From Pseudomonadota bacterium (lineage in GTDB: Bacteria > Pseudomonadota > Alphaproteobacteria > JAKJEU01), in assembly GCA_022705265.1 (NCBI GenBank), contig JAKJEU010000022.1, positions 1-12,371 of the forward strand: a DNA stretch of 12,371 nucleotides, written 5' to 3'. Both the position numbers and the translations under genes were made by a program. The first letter of the stretch is position 1; the number at the start of each line of letters is the position of its first letter. Below the pieces are notes generated by a model. The model searched no databases. It was not told where the DNA came from and saw only the letters and a program-made list of their open reading frames with translations. Of this stretch, positions 1-6,341 are shown piece after piece.

Positions 1-371
1 TACCAGAAAAGCATACAGATTTTATTTTTACGGTAATTGCCGAAGAATTTGGAATGATGGGAAGTCTTGGAGTTATAGGGCTTTATGTGCTTTTAATAAG
101 TTTGGGTTATCTTATCGCGGTTAAAAGCCAAAATCATTTTGGAAAAATTTTGGCGGCTGGGATTACAACTTATGTTTTTATTTATTTTTTAATTAACATT
201 GCAATGGTTACGGGACTTGTTCCTGTTGTGGGTGCTCCATTACCTTTAATTTCTTATGGAGGCTCGTCTTTGGTGACTTTGATGTTTGGTTTTGGGCTCA
301 TTCAATGCGTCAATACTAACAAAAATGTTATTATAGGTAAAAAAGGAGCGAATTTTGATGATGACTTTTAA
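1..371 (+). CDS. rodA: Rod-shape peptidoglycan glycosyltransferase RodA (MrdB), C-terminal part
   Basis: This is the 3' end of a SEDS-family gene. The frame is open from base 3 and continues off the left edge, leaving about 122 residues. RodA polymerises glycan strands from lipid II in the inner membrane, paired with the transpeptidase PBP2, during side-wall elongation. The visible part begins with PEKHTDFIFTVIAEEFG, a SEDS signature. It then has two hydrophobic segments and the block GLVPVVGAPLPLISYGGSS. The VVGxPLPL(I/V)SYGG form is typical of RodA, whereas FtsW usually has a T(K/R)GLxLPFxSYGG form; this decides the assignment. The tail after the last membrane helix is short and ends in the acidic DFDDDF-like stretch. 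No hairpin terminator follows, so transcription may read into the lipoprotein gene 82 bp downstream. Confidence 0.9.
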   Translation, partial: PEKHTDFIFTVIAEEFGMMGSLGVIGLYVLLISLGYLIAVKSQNHFGKILAAGITTYVFIYFLINIAMVTGLVPVVGAPLPLISYGGSSLVTLMFGFGLIQCVNTNKNVIIGKKGANFDDDF

Positions 372-402
372 CTAAATAATAGGTTAAATTATATTTTATT
401 AA

Positions 403-431
403 TTGTTTATTCACTGTTGTTCGGATAGAAT
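403..431 (+). promoter_or_regulatory. Candidate sigma-70-type promoter for the lipoprotein gene
   Basis: TTGTTT at 403-408 and TAGAAT at 426-431 are separated by 17 bases. The -10 box has one mismatch to consensus and the -35 box keeps TTG. Transcription would begin near 438, leaving a leader of about 16 bases with AGAGG at 443-447, six bases before the ATG at 454. The region is AT-rich, so chance matches are common and this is only a candidate. Confidence 0.35.
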
Positions 432-453
432 GGTTTATTATAAGAGGTAAATT

Positions 454-1383
454 ATGACAAAAACAAAAATTATAATTAGTAGTATTTTAATGATGTTAAT
501 GCTTAGTGCATGTTGGCAGGAGCTTCAAAACTTTGACTTGCCTAAGATGGTTGCATCGCAAACCGTTACGGTTGTTCCTCCTAAACCAAAGGGTTCTGTC
601 GTAGTGTGTAGACAAGGTCAATGTCAAGCGATAAGAAATTATATGACCCCAGAGTTCGTTAACAACATTGTTTTCAATTTGTTTAACAATAACATGGGTT
701 ATGATGTTTCAATTTGTGAAGCTGACCCAAGTACAAGAAATTGCTTATCAAACGATATTAAATTCAACATGGTCGCTGGTGCTGGTTCTGCGGTTGGTGC
801 TATTCCTTCTGCACGAATTTTAGAGGTAAGATTAAGACCACAAGGAAAAACAGTCGATATCGCTCTTGATTACAACTTATTCGTTAACAGTGTAAGACCT
901 CATTGCGTTCCTTCAAGAACTGCTGCAATTGTAAGGTCAAATGCTTATTTGAATTTGGAAAGTGCTGGATTTAATTGCCAAATCAATGGTCAAGATAAAT
1001 CAGCCGTTACTTTCTTACAAGCCGTGGACCACATTGACCTTGATTACGGTGTAATTGGTGCATCTTACTCAATCGGTATGTCTGGAACTGCTTACGGTGG
1101 TGGAAGTGGTTATATGGTGATGAGATTTAGAAATAATGTCCACACAATTAACCCACATATTCCTGCTGAACCAGGTTTATATAACCCAAATAATTTAGAA
1201 GTACCACAAATGCCAGCGAGTATTCCTCAATCAATGAATGGTGCATATCCTGCTCCTGCCATGATTCCTTCTGCGGCTACAAGTTTGCAAAATATGCCTG
1301 TACCAAGTCAAGCTCCATCAGCCTCAGCTGGTAAGCCACTTGCTCCTGGTGATATCGAGGTTATACCATTACCTGCACAATAA
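454..1383 (+). CDS. Putative lipoprotein of unknown function with six further cysteines and a Pro/Ala-rich tail
   Basis: I do not recognise the family. The 309-residue product begins with a lipoprotein signal peptide: a lysine-bearing start, a hydrophobic core and the lipobox LSAC, with Cys20 as the expected lipidation site. The +2 residue is Trp rather than Asp, so there is no classical Asp retention signal for the inner membrane; an outer-membrane site is possible. The mature part has six cysteines near residues 52, 57, 88, 97, 151 and 175, an even number compatible with three disulfides in the periplasm or on the surface. Residues about 180-228 are rich in Gly, Ser and Tyr. From about 234 to the end the chain is low-complexity, rich in Pro, Ala, Ser and Met, and probably unstructured. 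The ATG at 454 is preceded by AGAGG. It lies after rodA on the same strand and ends at a strong hairpin, so it may be transcribed alone or with rodA. Confidence 0.85.
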   Translation: MTKTKIIISSILMMLMLSACWQELQNFDLPKMVASQTVTVVPPKPKGSVVVCRQGQCQAIRNYMTPEFVNNIVFNLFNNNMGYDVSICEADPSTRNCLSNDIKFNMVAGAGSAVGAIPSARILEVRLRPQGKTVDIALDYNLFVNSVRPHCVPSRTAAIVRSNAYLNLESAGFNCQINGQDKSAVTFLQAVDHIDLDYGVIGASYSIGMSGTAYGGGSGYMVMRFRNNVHTINPHIPAEPGLYNPNNLEVPQMPASIPQSMNGAYPAPAMIPSAATSLQNMPVPSQAPSASAGKPLAPGDIEVIPLPAQ

Positions 1384-1401
1384 TTTTGTGAAAGTTAAAA
1401 T

Positions 1402-1438
1402 AAAAAGAGCTTTGGTTTGTTATCAAAGCTCTTTTTTT
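1402..1438. terminator. Bidirectional intrinsic terminator between the lipoprotein gene and pheA
   Basis: AAAAAGAGCTTTG (1402-1414) pairs with CAAAGCTCTTTTT (1424-1436) around a 9-base loop. On the + strand a run of T reaches 1438. On the - strand the A-run of the left arm reads as T, giving a U tract there too. It lies between the convergent stops at 1383 and 1454 and can serve both genes. Confidence 0.88.
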
Positions 1439-1453
1439 GTTGTTTAAGAATGT

Positions 1454-2296
1454 TTATATATTTTTTCTAAATTCGCTTGCATGATAAACACCAAGTATTT
1501 TTATTTCCTCGACCTTGGTTTCAAGATCTTTGATAGCCAACTTAAATTCTTCTGATTCCAAGTGAGCCTCAACATCTACTATAAAGCTTGCGGAAATAAA
1601 ACTTCCGATACAGCTTTCAATTCTTGTCATGTTGATATTGTGTTTTGCAAAACTACCCAAAGCTTCATATAAAGCAGCAGGGATATTTTTAAGTTTGAAA
1701 AACATAGTTGTAATGGTTTTTTTGTTTTCAATATTTTCAGGGATTATCATATTCTTTGAAATTATTAAAAATCTGGTGGTATTATTTTTTGAATTTTCAA
1801 TATTTTCCGCCAAAACTTGTAACTCATATTGCTTGCCCGCTTCAATTGAGGCAATCGCACAAAGCGAAGGGTCGTTAAGTTTGCTTATTTCTTCCGCCGC
1901 CCCAGCAGTACTTGAAAAATTAACAGGTTCAAGTTTAAGTTCCTTTATTTTATTAGAGCATTGAGCCAAAGCATGGACATGGCTTAAAACTTTTTTGATG
2001 GAAGCAAGTGAAGCGTTTTTTGTCGCCAAAATATTATTTTCGATTCGTTTGTAATGTTCGCCGTTAATAAACAACTCGGATTTAGGTAAGATACCATGAA
2101 CATCGGCAACTCTTCCCGCTTCGGAATTTTCCACAGGCAAAATAACATAATCAAAATTATTTTCCTTAACCGCCCCCACAGCCTCGGCAAAGCTTTTAAA
2201 ACCAACCAACTCATCGTTTGGAAAAACTTCTTTCGCACTTAAATAAGAAAAAGATCCGATAACTCCAAGGTATGCAATTAATTTTTTTTCTGTCAT
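1454..2296 (-). CDS. pheA: Prephenate dehydratase with C-terminal ACT domain
   Basis: This enzyme converts prephenate to phenylpyruvate, with loss of water and CO2, in cytoplasmic phenylalanine synthesis. The 280 residues match a monofunctional PheA without a chorismate mutase domain. Visible motifs are the start AYLGVIGSFSYLSA (residues 9-22), PVENSEAGRV (54-63), a VHALAQC block (107-113), STAGAA (129-134) and NNTTRF (171-176), the TRF motif whose Thr is needed for catalysis in the family. The ACT domain covers about 195-275. Its first effector-binding motif reads AALYEAL in place of GALV. The second, ESRP in many bacteria, reads ESCI (227-230). Loss of ESRP is usual in alphaproteobacterial-type sequences, so Phe feedback may still operate with altered binding. 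The ATG follows AGAGGA on the - strand at good spacing. It is divergent from the SDR gene, 49 bp away. Confidence 0.93.
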   Translation of the reverse strand: MTEKKLIAYLGVIGSFSYLSAKEVFPNDELVGFKSFAEAVGAVKENNFDYVILPVENSEAGRVADVHGILPKSELFINGEHYKRIENNILATKNASLASIKKVLSHVHALAQCSNKIKELKLEPVNFSSTAGAAEEISKLNDPSLCAIASIEAGKQYELQVLAENIENSKNNTTRFLIISKNMIIPENIENKKTITTMFFKLKNIPAALYEALGSFAKHNINMTRIESCIGSFISASFIVDVEAHLESEEFKLAIKDLETKVEEIKILGVYHASEFRKNI

Positions 2297-2345
2297 AATA
2301 TCCTCTGATGTTTTTGTTTTTTTTAATATATAAGAAAGAGAGAAA

Positions 2346-3089
2346 ATGGTAAAGTCGATTTTAATAACAGGTGCAACAAGCGGAATTGGTAAAGCTTTGG
2401 CGGTTTATTATGCAAATAACGATACAAAATTATATCTTTTGGGACGAAATATTAAAAGATTAGAGGAAGTAAAACAAATTTGCGAAGAAAAGGGGGCTAT
2501 GGTTGAAACAAGGCTTCAAGATGTTCGTAATTCTCAACAAATGCAAGATTATATTGGCTCTCTTGAAAACATTGATTTGGTTATTGCAAATGCGGGCGTT
2601 TCTTCGGGAACTTCGGAAGGTTTGGAACAAGGCGAAACAATAAAAGAAGTCTTTGACATAAATGTATATGGCGTTTTAAATACCATTACTCCTGCGGCTG
2701 ATTATTTTAAGCAAAAAGGAGCTGGGCAAATTGTTATTATAAGTTCTCTTGCCTCTTATCGAGGAATGGCAGGTTCTCCTGCATATTGTGCATCAAAAGC
2801 AGCGGTCAGAGTTTATGGAGAAGCGTTAAGAGATTTGTTAAGGCCTTTAAATATCAAGGTTAATATCGTTTGCCCAGGATTTGTAAGGTCTGGAATAACT
2901 GATAAAAACAAATTTAAAATGCCCTTTTTTATGGAAACGGAAAAAGCGGTGGAGGTGATTGCAAAAGGCATAAAGAAAAATAAAGCCGTAATTGCTTTTC
3001 CTTTTCCAATGGCTTTTCTTGCTTGGTTTATGATGGCGTTACCAACTTCGGTAAGTTCGCTTATCACAAGGTTTTTGCCAAAAAAATAG
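2346..3089 (+). CDS. Short-chain dehydrogenase/reductase (SDR), substrate unknown
   Basis: A classical SDR of 247 residues with all core motifs. The cofactor loop TGATSGIG is at 8-15, an Asp contacting adenine near 59, NAG at 82-84, structural Asn at 106, catalytic Ser at 134, YCASK with Tyr147 and Lys151, and PG at 177-178. Arg34 after the second strand (LLGRN) suggests NADPH preference, which is an inference. After the Rossmann fold there is a hydrophobic stretch at about 217-235 (AFPFPMAFLAWFMMALP-like), followed by a basic end. Such tails occur in SDRs that associate with membranes, pointing to a lipid or envelope substrate, but the neighbours do not identify it. The start follows a purine-rich AGAAAGAGAG at 2333-2342. 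No hairpin terminator is seen before the convergent gene that ends 11 bp downstream. Confidence 0.88.
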   Translation: MVKSILITGATSGIGKALAVYYANNDTKLYLLGRNIKRLEEVKQICEEKGAMVETRLQDVRNSQQMQDYIGSLENIDLVIANAGVSSGTSEGLEQGETIKEVFDINVYGVLNTITPAADYFKQKGAGQIVIISSLASYRGMAGSPAYCASKAAVRVYGEALRDLLRPLNIKVNIVCPGFVRSGITDKNKFKMPFFMETEKAVEVIAKGIKKNKAVIAFPFPMAFLAWFMMALPTSVSSLITRFLPKK

Positions 3090-3100
3090 CAATCAAAAAT

Positions 3101-3874
3101 CTATTCGTCCATGCTTCCATCAAATCCCCAATGTTCTTTGATGTCGTAAACGGTAATCAAAAAATTATCAATTGGAGAGTGATTAACAGTTTCATAATAA
3201 TCGTTATATACTTTATCAATTTGTTTTTGAAGTTGGTAACGATTTACGCTACTTCCTCCTGAAAAAATGCCGATTTCGATTTCGGTTTTTTGATTTTCGT
3301 TGGTAAGTAAGGTTTCATAAGAAGAGCATTTACCAAATATAACAGAATGGATTTTGTTTTGTTGAAACGCAAAATGGTCTTTTGATTTGTTGGCAATCAT
3401 TTGATGGCAAAAATCTTTTAAAAATTCCTTTTTATCGCCAGTTTCTTCGAAATGAGCAACTTTCATCAAAGAATTAATATCACCAAGCCCAGTATAACAA
3501 GTGATAAATAAATTAGTAATATCGGGAATCGCAACTCTTTCTTCAAAATTAAGGTTAAGCTTGTTATCAAGCATTACTTTTGAATAATTAAACATACACA
3601 AGGAATTAAGCAAAGAAATATATAAAGATTCGGTTTTTTTTGAAATATCACCACCTACGCTCCAAATATTTTCGGCCAAATTTATTGCTTCCTCAACCTT
3701 TCCAAGCATAACTTTTGCTTGTAACAAAGAAATAGCAATCGTAGCATTTCTTGGTCTTTCAATTAAGACTTCTTTTAACATTGTTTCGATTTTTGAAATT
3801 TCATTAATCTTAGAATAAGGAAGCCTAAAAAGCTTTATCATTGCTTGGACTAATTCGTAGTTTTGATTCTCCAT
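3101..3874 (-). CDS. Protein of unknown function, helical-repeat (TPR-like) N-terminal half
   Basis: I do not recognise this 257-residue protein. It lacks a signal peptide and membrane segments and should be cytoplasmic. Residues about 1-110 are alpha-helical in pattern, with a segment at about 42-70 (RNATIAISLLQAKVMLGKVEEAINLAENIW) that resembles a TPR helix pair with an A..L..G...EA layout; further degenerate repeats may follow. The second half (about 165-257) is more polar and contains HSVIFGKCSSYETLL, GIFSGGSSVNRYQLQKQIDKVYNDYY and an acidic C-terminus, with no motif I can name. The start is backed by AAGGA six bases before the ATG on the - strand. It is divergent from map, sharing a 121-bp upstream region, and converges with the SDR gene across 11 bp. 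A solo adaptor or scaffold is possible, but no function is assigned. Confidence 0.78.
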   Translation of the reverse strand: MENQNYELVQAMIKLFRLPYSKINEISKIETMLKEVLIERPRNATIAISLLQAKVMLGKVEEAINLAENIWSVGGDISKKTESLYISLLNSLCMFNYSKVMLDNKLNLNFEERVAIPDITNLFITCYTGLGDINSLMKVAHFEETGDKKEFLKDFCHQMIANKSKDHFAFQQNKIHSVIFGKCSSYETLLTNENQKTEIEIGIFSGGSSVNRYQLQKQIDKVYNDYYETVNHSPIDNFLITVYDIKEHWGFDGSMDE

Positions 3875-3898
3875 AAAAATTCCTTATTTTTTAAGCAC

Positions 3899-3976
3899 AA
3901 TAACTGTTATTACAATATATTATATTAATATAATAGTACATATTAAATGAAAAATATGTTACTTTTTAATAAAAGT
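3899..3976. promoter_or_regulatory. Divergent promoter region with nested AT-rich palindromes, upstream of map
   Basis: The region between the divergent genes contains three inverted repeats. AATAAC-T-GTTATT is at 3899-3911. An 18-bp perfect palindrome at 3918-3935 carries a perfect TATAAT on each strand (3929-3934 on +, 3919-3924 on -). ACTTTT-TAAT-AAAAGT is at 3961-3976. The two TATAAT boxes could be the -10 elements of divergent promoters, but neither has a convincing -35 box at 16-18 bases. The map ribosome site AAGGA is at 3984-3988, seven bases before its ATG. With such AT content some palindromes are expected by chance. Confidence 0.4.
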
Positions 3977-3995
3977 TAAGTTAAAGGAAATAAAA

Positions 3996-4784
3996 ATGGC
4001 TAAGAATCAAGCAAAAATATATAATGAACAAGATTTTGCAATGATGAGAAAAGCAGGAAGGCTTGCAGCAGAAACTTTGGATTTTGTTACACCTTTTGTA
4101 AAAGTTGGTGCAAAAACAATTGATTTGGATAAGATTTGTCATGATTTTATCATCGAAAATGGAGCAATTCCAGCGTGTTTAGGGTACAGAGGTTATAAGC
4201 ATACAACTTGTATTTCGATTAATCATGTTATTTGTCATGGTATTCCATCGGAAAAAGCTCTCCAAGATGGGGATATCGTAAATATCGATGTTACGGTTAT
4301 TTTGGACGGATATTTTGGTGATACAAGCCGTATGTATAATGTTGGTAAAGTCGGAGTTAAAGGAAAAAGGCTTGTCCAAGCGACATATGATTCGATGATG
4401 AAGGCAATCGAAGTGGTAAGACCTGGTGCTACTTTGGGTGATATTGGTCATGCAATTGAATCTTATGTATCGAAATTTAATTATTCTGTGGTCGAAGATT
4501 TTTGTGGTCATGGAATTGGTAAAGTTTTTCATGATTATCCAAATGTTCTTCATTACGGAGAAAAAGGTAAAGGCGATGTTTTGCAAGAAGGTATGATTTT
4601 TACCATTGAACCAATGATAAATGTCGGAAAACCTGACAGCATAATTTTATCAGATGGCTGGACCGCAATTACAAGGGATAGAACTTTATCAGCTCAATTT
4701 GAACATACCATTGGCGTGACTTCGAATGGTTATGAAATATTTACATTATCACCAAAAAATTGGCATTATCCACCTTATGAATGA
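3996..4784 (+). CDS. map: Type I methionine aminopeptidase
   Basis: This metalloenzyme removes the initiator methionine from nascent proteins in the cytoplasm, after peptide deformylase and when the second residue is small. The 262 residues match the usual bacterial type I length. All five metal ligands of the pita-bread fold are present: Asp98 (NIDVT), Asp109 (GDTSR), His172 (CGHGIGKVFH), Glu205 (TIEP) and Glu236 (QFEHT). The substrate-site histidines His81 (CHGIP) and His179 are also kept. There is no N-terminal zinc-finger extension. The ATG is well supported by AAGGA at 3984-3988. The stop overlaps the radC start by 8 bp, so the two are probably cotranscribed and translationally coupled. 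Confidence 0.96.
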   Translation: MAKNQAKIYNEQDFAMMRKAGRLAAETLDFVTPFVKVGAKTIDLDKICHDFIIENGAIPACLGYRGYKHTTCISINHVICHGIPSEKALQDGDIVNIDVTVILDGYFGDTSRMYNVGKVGVKGKRLVQATYDSMMKAIEVVRPGATLGDIGHAIESYVSKFNYSVVEDFCGHGIGKVFHDYPNVLHYGEKGKGDVLQEGMIFTIEPMINVGKPDSIILSDGWTAITRDRTLSAQFEHTIGVTSNGYEIFTLSPKNWHYPPYE

Positions 4785-5478
4785 TATTAACGAAGAACAA
4801 GCACAAGAAAAACATTACCTTGGCCATCGTGAAAGAATGAGAAAAAAGCTTCTTTCAAACGGGGCCGAGGTTTTGGCTGATTACGAACTTTTGGAATTGG
4901 TTTTGATGTGTGCAATACCAAGAAAAGATGTTAAACCTTTGGCAAAGGATTTGATTAAAAAATTTGGTTCTTTTTCGGAAACTTTGTCCGCTCCTCACGA
5001 GGATTTGATGGAAATTAAAGGGATTAAGGAGAACACCATATCCTTTTTTGAAATTATTAAACAATCGGCAATTCATCTTTCAAAACAACAAGCTTTTAAA
5101 AATCCTGTGATAAATTCGTGGGACAAGTTGATTGATTATTGCGTTGCAAAGATGGGATATGGTAAAGTAGAATCGTTTAGAGTGATTTTTTTGGATACTA
5201 AGTTAAGGCTTATTTCTGATGAACTTTTTTCAGAAGGGACAGTAGACCAAACTTCGTTATTTCCAAGAGAAGTACTTAAAAAAGCAGTAAAATTAGGGGC
5301 GGTTTCAATTATTATGGTTCATAATCATCCATCAGGCGATACAAAACCTTCGAAAGCTGATATTTCTATGACTAAGAAAGTTATGGAGGCATTAAGCTCG
5401 GTTAATATTGAATTGATTGACCATTTGATTATTTCAAAAAACAGCCACTCTTCATTCAAAACTTTGGGAATTATTTAA
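4777..5478 (+). CDS. radC: RadC family JAMM/MPN+ protein
   Basis: RadC proteins were once linked to DNA repair, but the E. coli role was withdrawn and the true activity is unknown. The 233 residues have the family layout. The N-terminal helical part contains GHRERMRKK and ADYELLELVL, then a helix-hairpin-helix-like LMEIKGIKE at about 77-85. The C-terminal JAMM domain has Glu153 (SEGTVDQ), His182 and His184 (HNHPSG), Ser192 and Asp195 (TKPSKAD), a complete metalloprotease-type metal site. I chose the ATG at 4777, inside the end of map, because the conserved protein begins just after it; an in-frame ATG at 4726 would add 17 residues encoded inside map. There is no good Shine-Dalgarno before 4777, which fits coupling to map translation. 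A chromosomal rather than phage or plasmid RadC is indicated by the neighbours. Confidence 0.9.
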   Translation: MNDINEEQAQEKHYLGHRERMRKKLLSNGAEVLADYELLELVLMCAIPRKDVKPLAKDLIKKFGSFSETLSAPHEDLMEIKGIKENTISFFEIIKQSAIHLSKQQAFKNPVINSWDKLIDYCVAKMGYGKVESFRVIFLDTKLRLISDELFSEGTVDQTSLFPREVLKKAVKLGAVSIIMVHNHPSGDTKPSKADISMTKKVMEALSSVNIELIDHLIISKNSHSSFKTLGII

Positions 5479-5496
5479 GGTAAAGGCAACTTTTAT

Positions 5497-6288
5497 ATGA
5501 AAAAAAATACATTTAGCAAAATGTTTGAAATTTCCGAACAACAAACCAACGATGTTTTAGGTGCTTATCCTGAAAAAGTTCATGTAAGCGCTTTTCCAGA
5601 GAGAAGATATTTAAAAACCACAAGAAATTTAACAATTTTTTCGATTATAAGTTTGTCAGTGACTATATTATTTGCAAGCATTTTATATATGCTTATTCCA
5701 AATATTAAAACAGAAGTGAAATTAATAACAAAAGACAGGCAAATGACGGGGCTTAAATTTATTGAGCCTTATGAAGTCAGAGAGAATCCAATATCTTTGT
5801 ATTTAGAAAAGCTTGTTAATGATTATGTGATAATGAGACATGAGGTAAAGTCTGATGTCGATAATTTGATAAATCTTTGGGTTGATGAAAATAGTAAATT
5901 AAACCTTTTAACATCTCCTTTGATATTAAAAGATATTTTAGATGAAGAAAGAGTAACTAAGCAAAAGGTTATTTCAAGTGGCTTTACAAGGAAAGTTAAT
6001 ATTCTTTGGACTAAACCTATGTCTGTATCATCGGTTTCTGGTATATTTGTGGTTCGTTTTGAAACTTTGGATTTTTATTATGGAAAGCCGGAAAAAGATA
6101 TAAAGACTTGGGAGGTTTTTGTGAGAATTAATAGGCAATCTCCAATAAAAAAGGTTGAACCATCAGAAAATGAAAAAGATTATAAGAAATATGTTTTGAT
6201 GTTAACTCATAATCCATTAAATGTTAAAGTTACAAATTATGTTATTTCATATGTAGGGTCAAGACCTGTTGGATCGAAACCAAGATAA
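5497..6288 (+). CDS. VirB8-like type IV secretion inner-membrane protein, solitary copy
   Basis: VirB8 proteins are bitopic inner-membrane subunits of type IV secretion systems with a periplasmic NTF2-like domain. This 263-residue protein has a cytoplasmic N-terminus of about 45 residues, one membrane helix at about 46-68 (IFSIISLSVTILFASILYML) and a periplasmic domain. Family-like features are YVIMRHE at about 110-116, the strand pattern VVRFETLDFYYGK followed by TWEVFVRINR (about 185-213), and the terminal NPLNVKVTNYVISY (239-252), which parallels NPLGFxVTxYxxxxE of VirB8. The start is 18 bases after the radC stop, with AAAGG at 5482-5486 about ten bases upstream, so it looks like the third gene of the map operon. 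No other secretion gene is visible here. It may be a dispersed component of a Rickettsiales-style scattered system, or a VirB8 relative with a different job. Family assignment is by eye. Confidence 0.75.
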   Translation: MKKNTFSKMFEISEQQTNDVLGAYPEKVHVSAFPERRYLKTTRNLTIFSIISLSVTILFASILYMLIPNIKTEVKLITKDRQMTGLKFIEPYEVRENPISLYLEKLVNDYVIMRHEVKSDVDNLINLWVDENSKLNLLTSPLILKDILDEERVTKQKVISSGFTRKVNILWTKPMSVSSVSGIFVVRFETLDFYYGKPEKDIKTWEVFVRINRQSPIKKVEPSENEKDYKKYVLMLTHNPLNVKVTNYVISYVGSRPVGSKPR

Positions 6289-6304
6289 GTTTTTAAAAAA
6301 AATA

Positions 6305-6340
6305 AAAAAAGCCCCCTTAAAAACAACTGGGGGCTTTTTT
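6305..6340. terminator. Bidirectional intrinsic terminator between the virB8-like gene and dnaJ
   Basis: AAAAAAGCCCCC (6305-6316) pairs perfectly with GGGGGCTTTTTT (6329-6340) around a 12-base loop. It is a GC-rich hairpin in AT-rich surroundings with a U tract on either strand. It ends the map-radC-virB8-like unit on + and dnaK-dnaJ on -, only one base beyond the dnaJ stop codon. Confidence 0.93.
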
Positions 6341-6341
6341 A

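Noticed and set aside
4726..4776. An upstream in-frame ATG giving a 17-residue longer RadC
   Set aside because: The extra residues are translated from the out-of-frame end of map and do not look like RadC; the conserved region begins just after the ATG at 4777.
4777..5478. RadC as a sign of a mobile or phage anti-restriction locus
   Set aside because: Gene neighbours and composition are ordinary chromosomal housekeeping, and the map-radC overlap points to a stable operon.
5497..6288. A type IV secretion gene cluster
   Set aside because: Only the VirB8-like gene is present; the flanking genes are radC and dnaJ, so no cluster can be claimed from this window.
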